From Zoogloeaceae bacterium (GTDB lineage: Bacteria; Pseudomonadota; Gammaproteobacteria; Burkholderiales; Rhodocyclaceae): a DNA stretch of 5,582 nt. Shown here one piece after another: positions 5,412-5,582 of this stretch (positions are counted from its first letter, which is position 1; every line of letters begins with the position of its first letter). The notes beneath the pieces are model-generated. The model worked only from the letters and a program-made list of their open reading frames with translations. It searched no databases and was not told the origin of the DNA. Both the position numbers and the translations under genes were made by a program. The DNA lies in contig SSSX01000808.1 in the NCBI GenBank assembly GCA_015657735.1, forward strand, positions 1-5,582, read 5' to 3'.

Positions 5412-5582
5412 TCAGTTGCCGCCCTGGCCGGCCGGCAGGCGCAATTCGAAGACGGTCAGGCCGTCGGCCGAGCTCACCGACACGTCGCCGCCGTGGGCCT
5501 GCATGATCGAGCGGGTGATGGCCAGGCCGAGGCCGGCGCCTTCGGCCAGGCGCTGGCGGGAGGGGTCGGCGCGGTAGAAGCG
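5412..5582 (-). CDS. Sensor histidine kinase, C-terminal 56 residues (partial)
   Basis: The frame is open to the right edge and ends in TGA at 5412-5414. The fragment is the end of a HATPase_c ATP-binding domain: RFYRADPSR (from the F-box side), the G2 box GAGLGLAI (residues 15-22 of the fragment), the helix RSIMQAHGG and the closing strands VSVSSADGLTVFELRLP. The RFYRADPSR...GAGLGLAI...SIMQAHGG pattern is typical of heavy-metal sensor kinases (CopS/CzcS/IrlS type), membrane proteins that phosphorylate an OmpR-type regulator, usually encoded just upstream. The substrate cannot be told from this fragment. Codon use is strongly GC-rich, unlike the genes at 1-4000, which fits core chromosome. 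The same strand as yccA is used, but the 430-bp gap argues against one operon. Confidence 0.88.
   Translation of the reverse strand, partial: RFYRADPSRQRLAEGAGLGLAITRSIMQAHGGDVSVSSADGLTVFELRLPAGQGGN

Noticed and set aside
5082..5577. Plus-strand frames of 69-104 codons between yccA and the kinase
   Set aside because: No ribosome binding site, no recognisable product, and the longest overlaps the kinase gene and the inverted repeat after it. The repeated motif there is not in a constant frame.

Overview
The window looks like one edge of an accessory (defence-type) island joined to chromosomal core DNA of a Pseudomonas-like gammaproteobacterium. The case for a pseudomonad is the YccA/Bax-inhibitor-1 protein, a heavy-metal-type sensor kinase with strongly GC-rich codon use at the right end, and the style of the terminators. 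The species cannot be fixed from this sequence.

Left part (1-2082). The minus strand carries the first part of a DUF3375 gene, which is jetA, the kleisin subunit of the Wadjet (JetABCD) anti-plasmid system. It is broken after about 310 codons by the end of an IS3-type insertion sequence, whose OrfA start runs off the left edge. Divergent from jetA is an intact WYL-domain regulator of the CapW/BrxR type, the family that controls several phage-defence systems. The 124-bp gap between them holds two near-identical 19-bp palindromes in inverted orientation, 32 bp apart, which are excellent candidate operators. If jetBCD exist they lie beyond the IS, outside the window.

Middle part (2084-3999). 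A 214-aa all-helical protein (DUF6988/HEPN-like, function unknown) is encoded on the minus strand, tail to tail with the regulator and one base away from it. Divergent from it is a 398-aa protein with a conserved N-terminal helix-turn-helix-like region and a long charged C-terminal helical region, also of unknown function. A hairpin follows this gene.

Junction (4000-4305). There is no convincing gene here. The stretch has several stem-loops and a possible degraded reading frame, and it ends in a good minus-strand terminator belonging to yccA.

Right part (4306-5582). This is probably core DNA: yccA (a membrane protein of the FtsH-interacting Bax-inhibitor-1 family), a gene-free AT-richer stretch of about 430 bp carrying five copies of a TTGGCCA-N5-TGCTT motif, and the last 56 codons of a sensor histidine kinase that runs off the right edge. 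The regulator and the broken jetA probably form one regulated defence unit, now disabled at least in jetA. The functional link to the two unknown genes is only positional.
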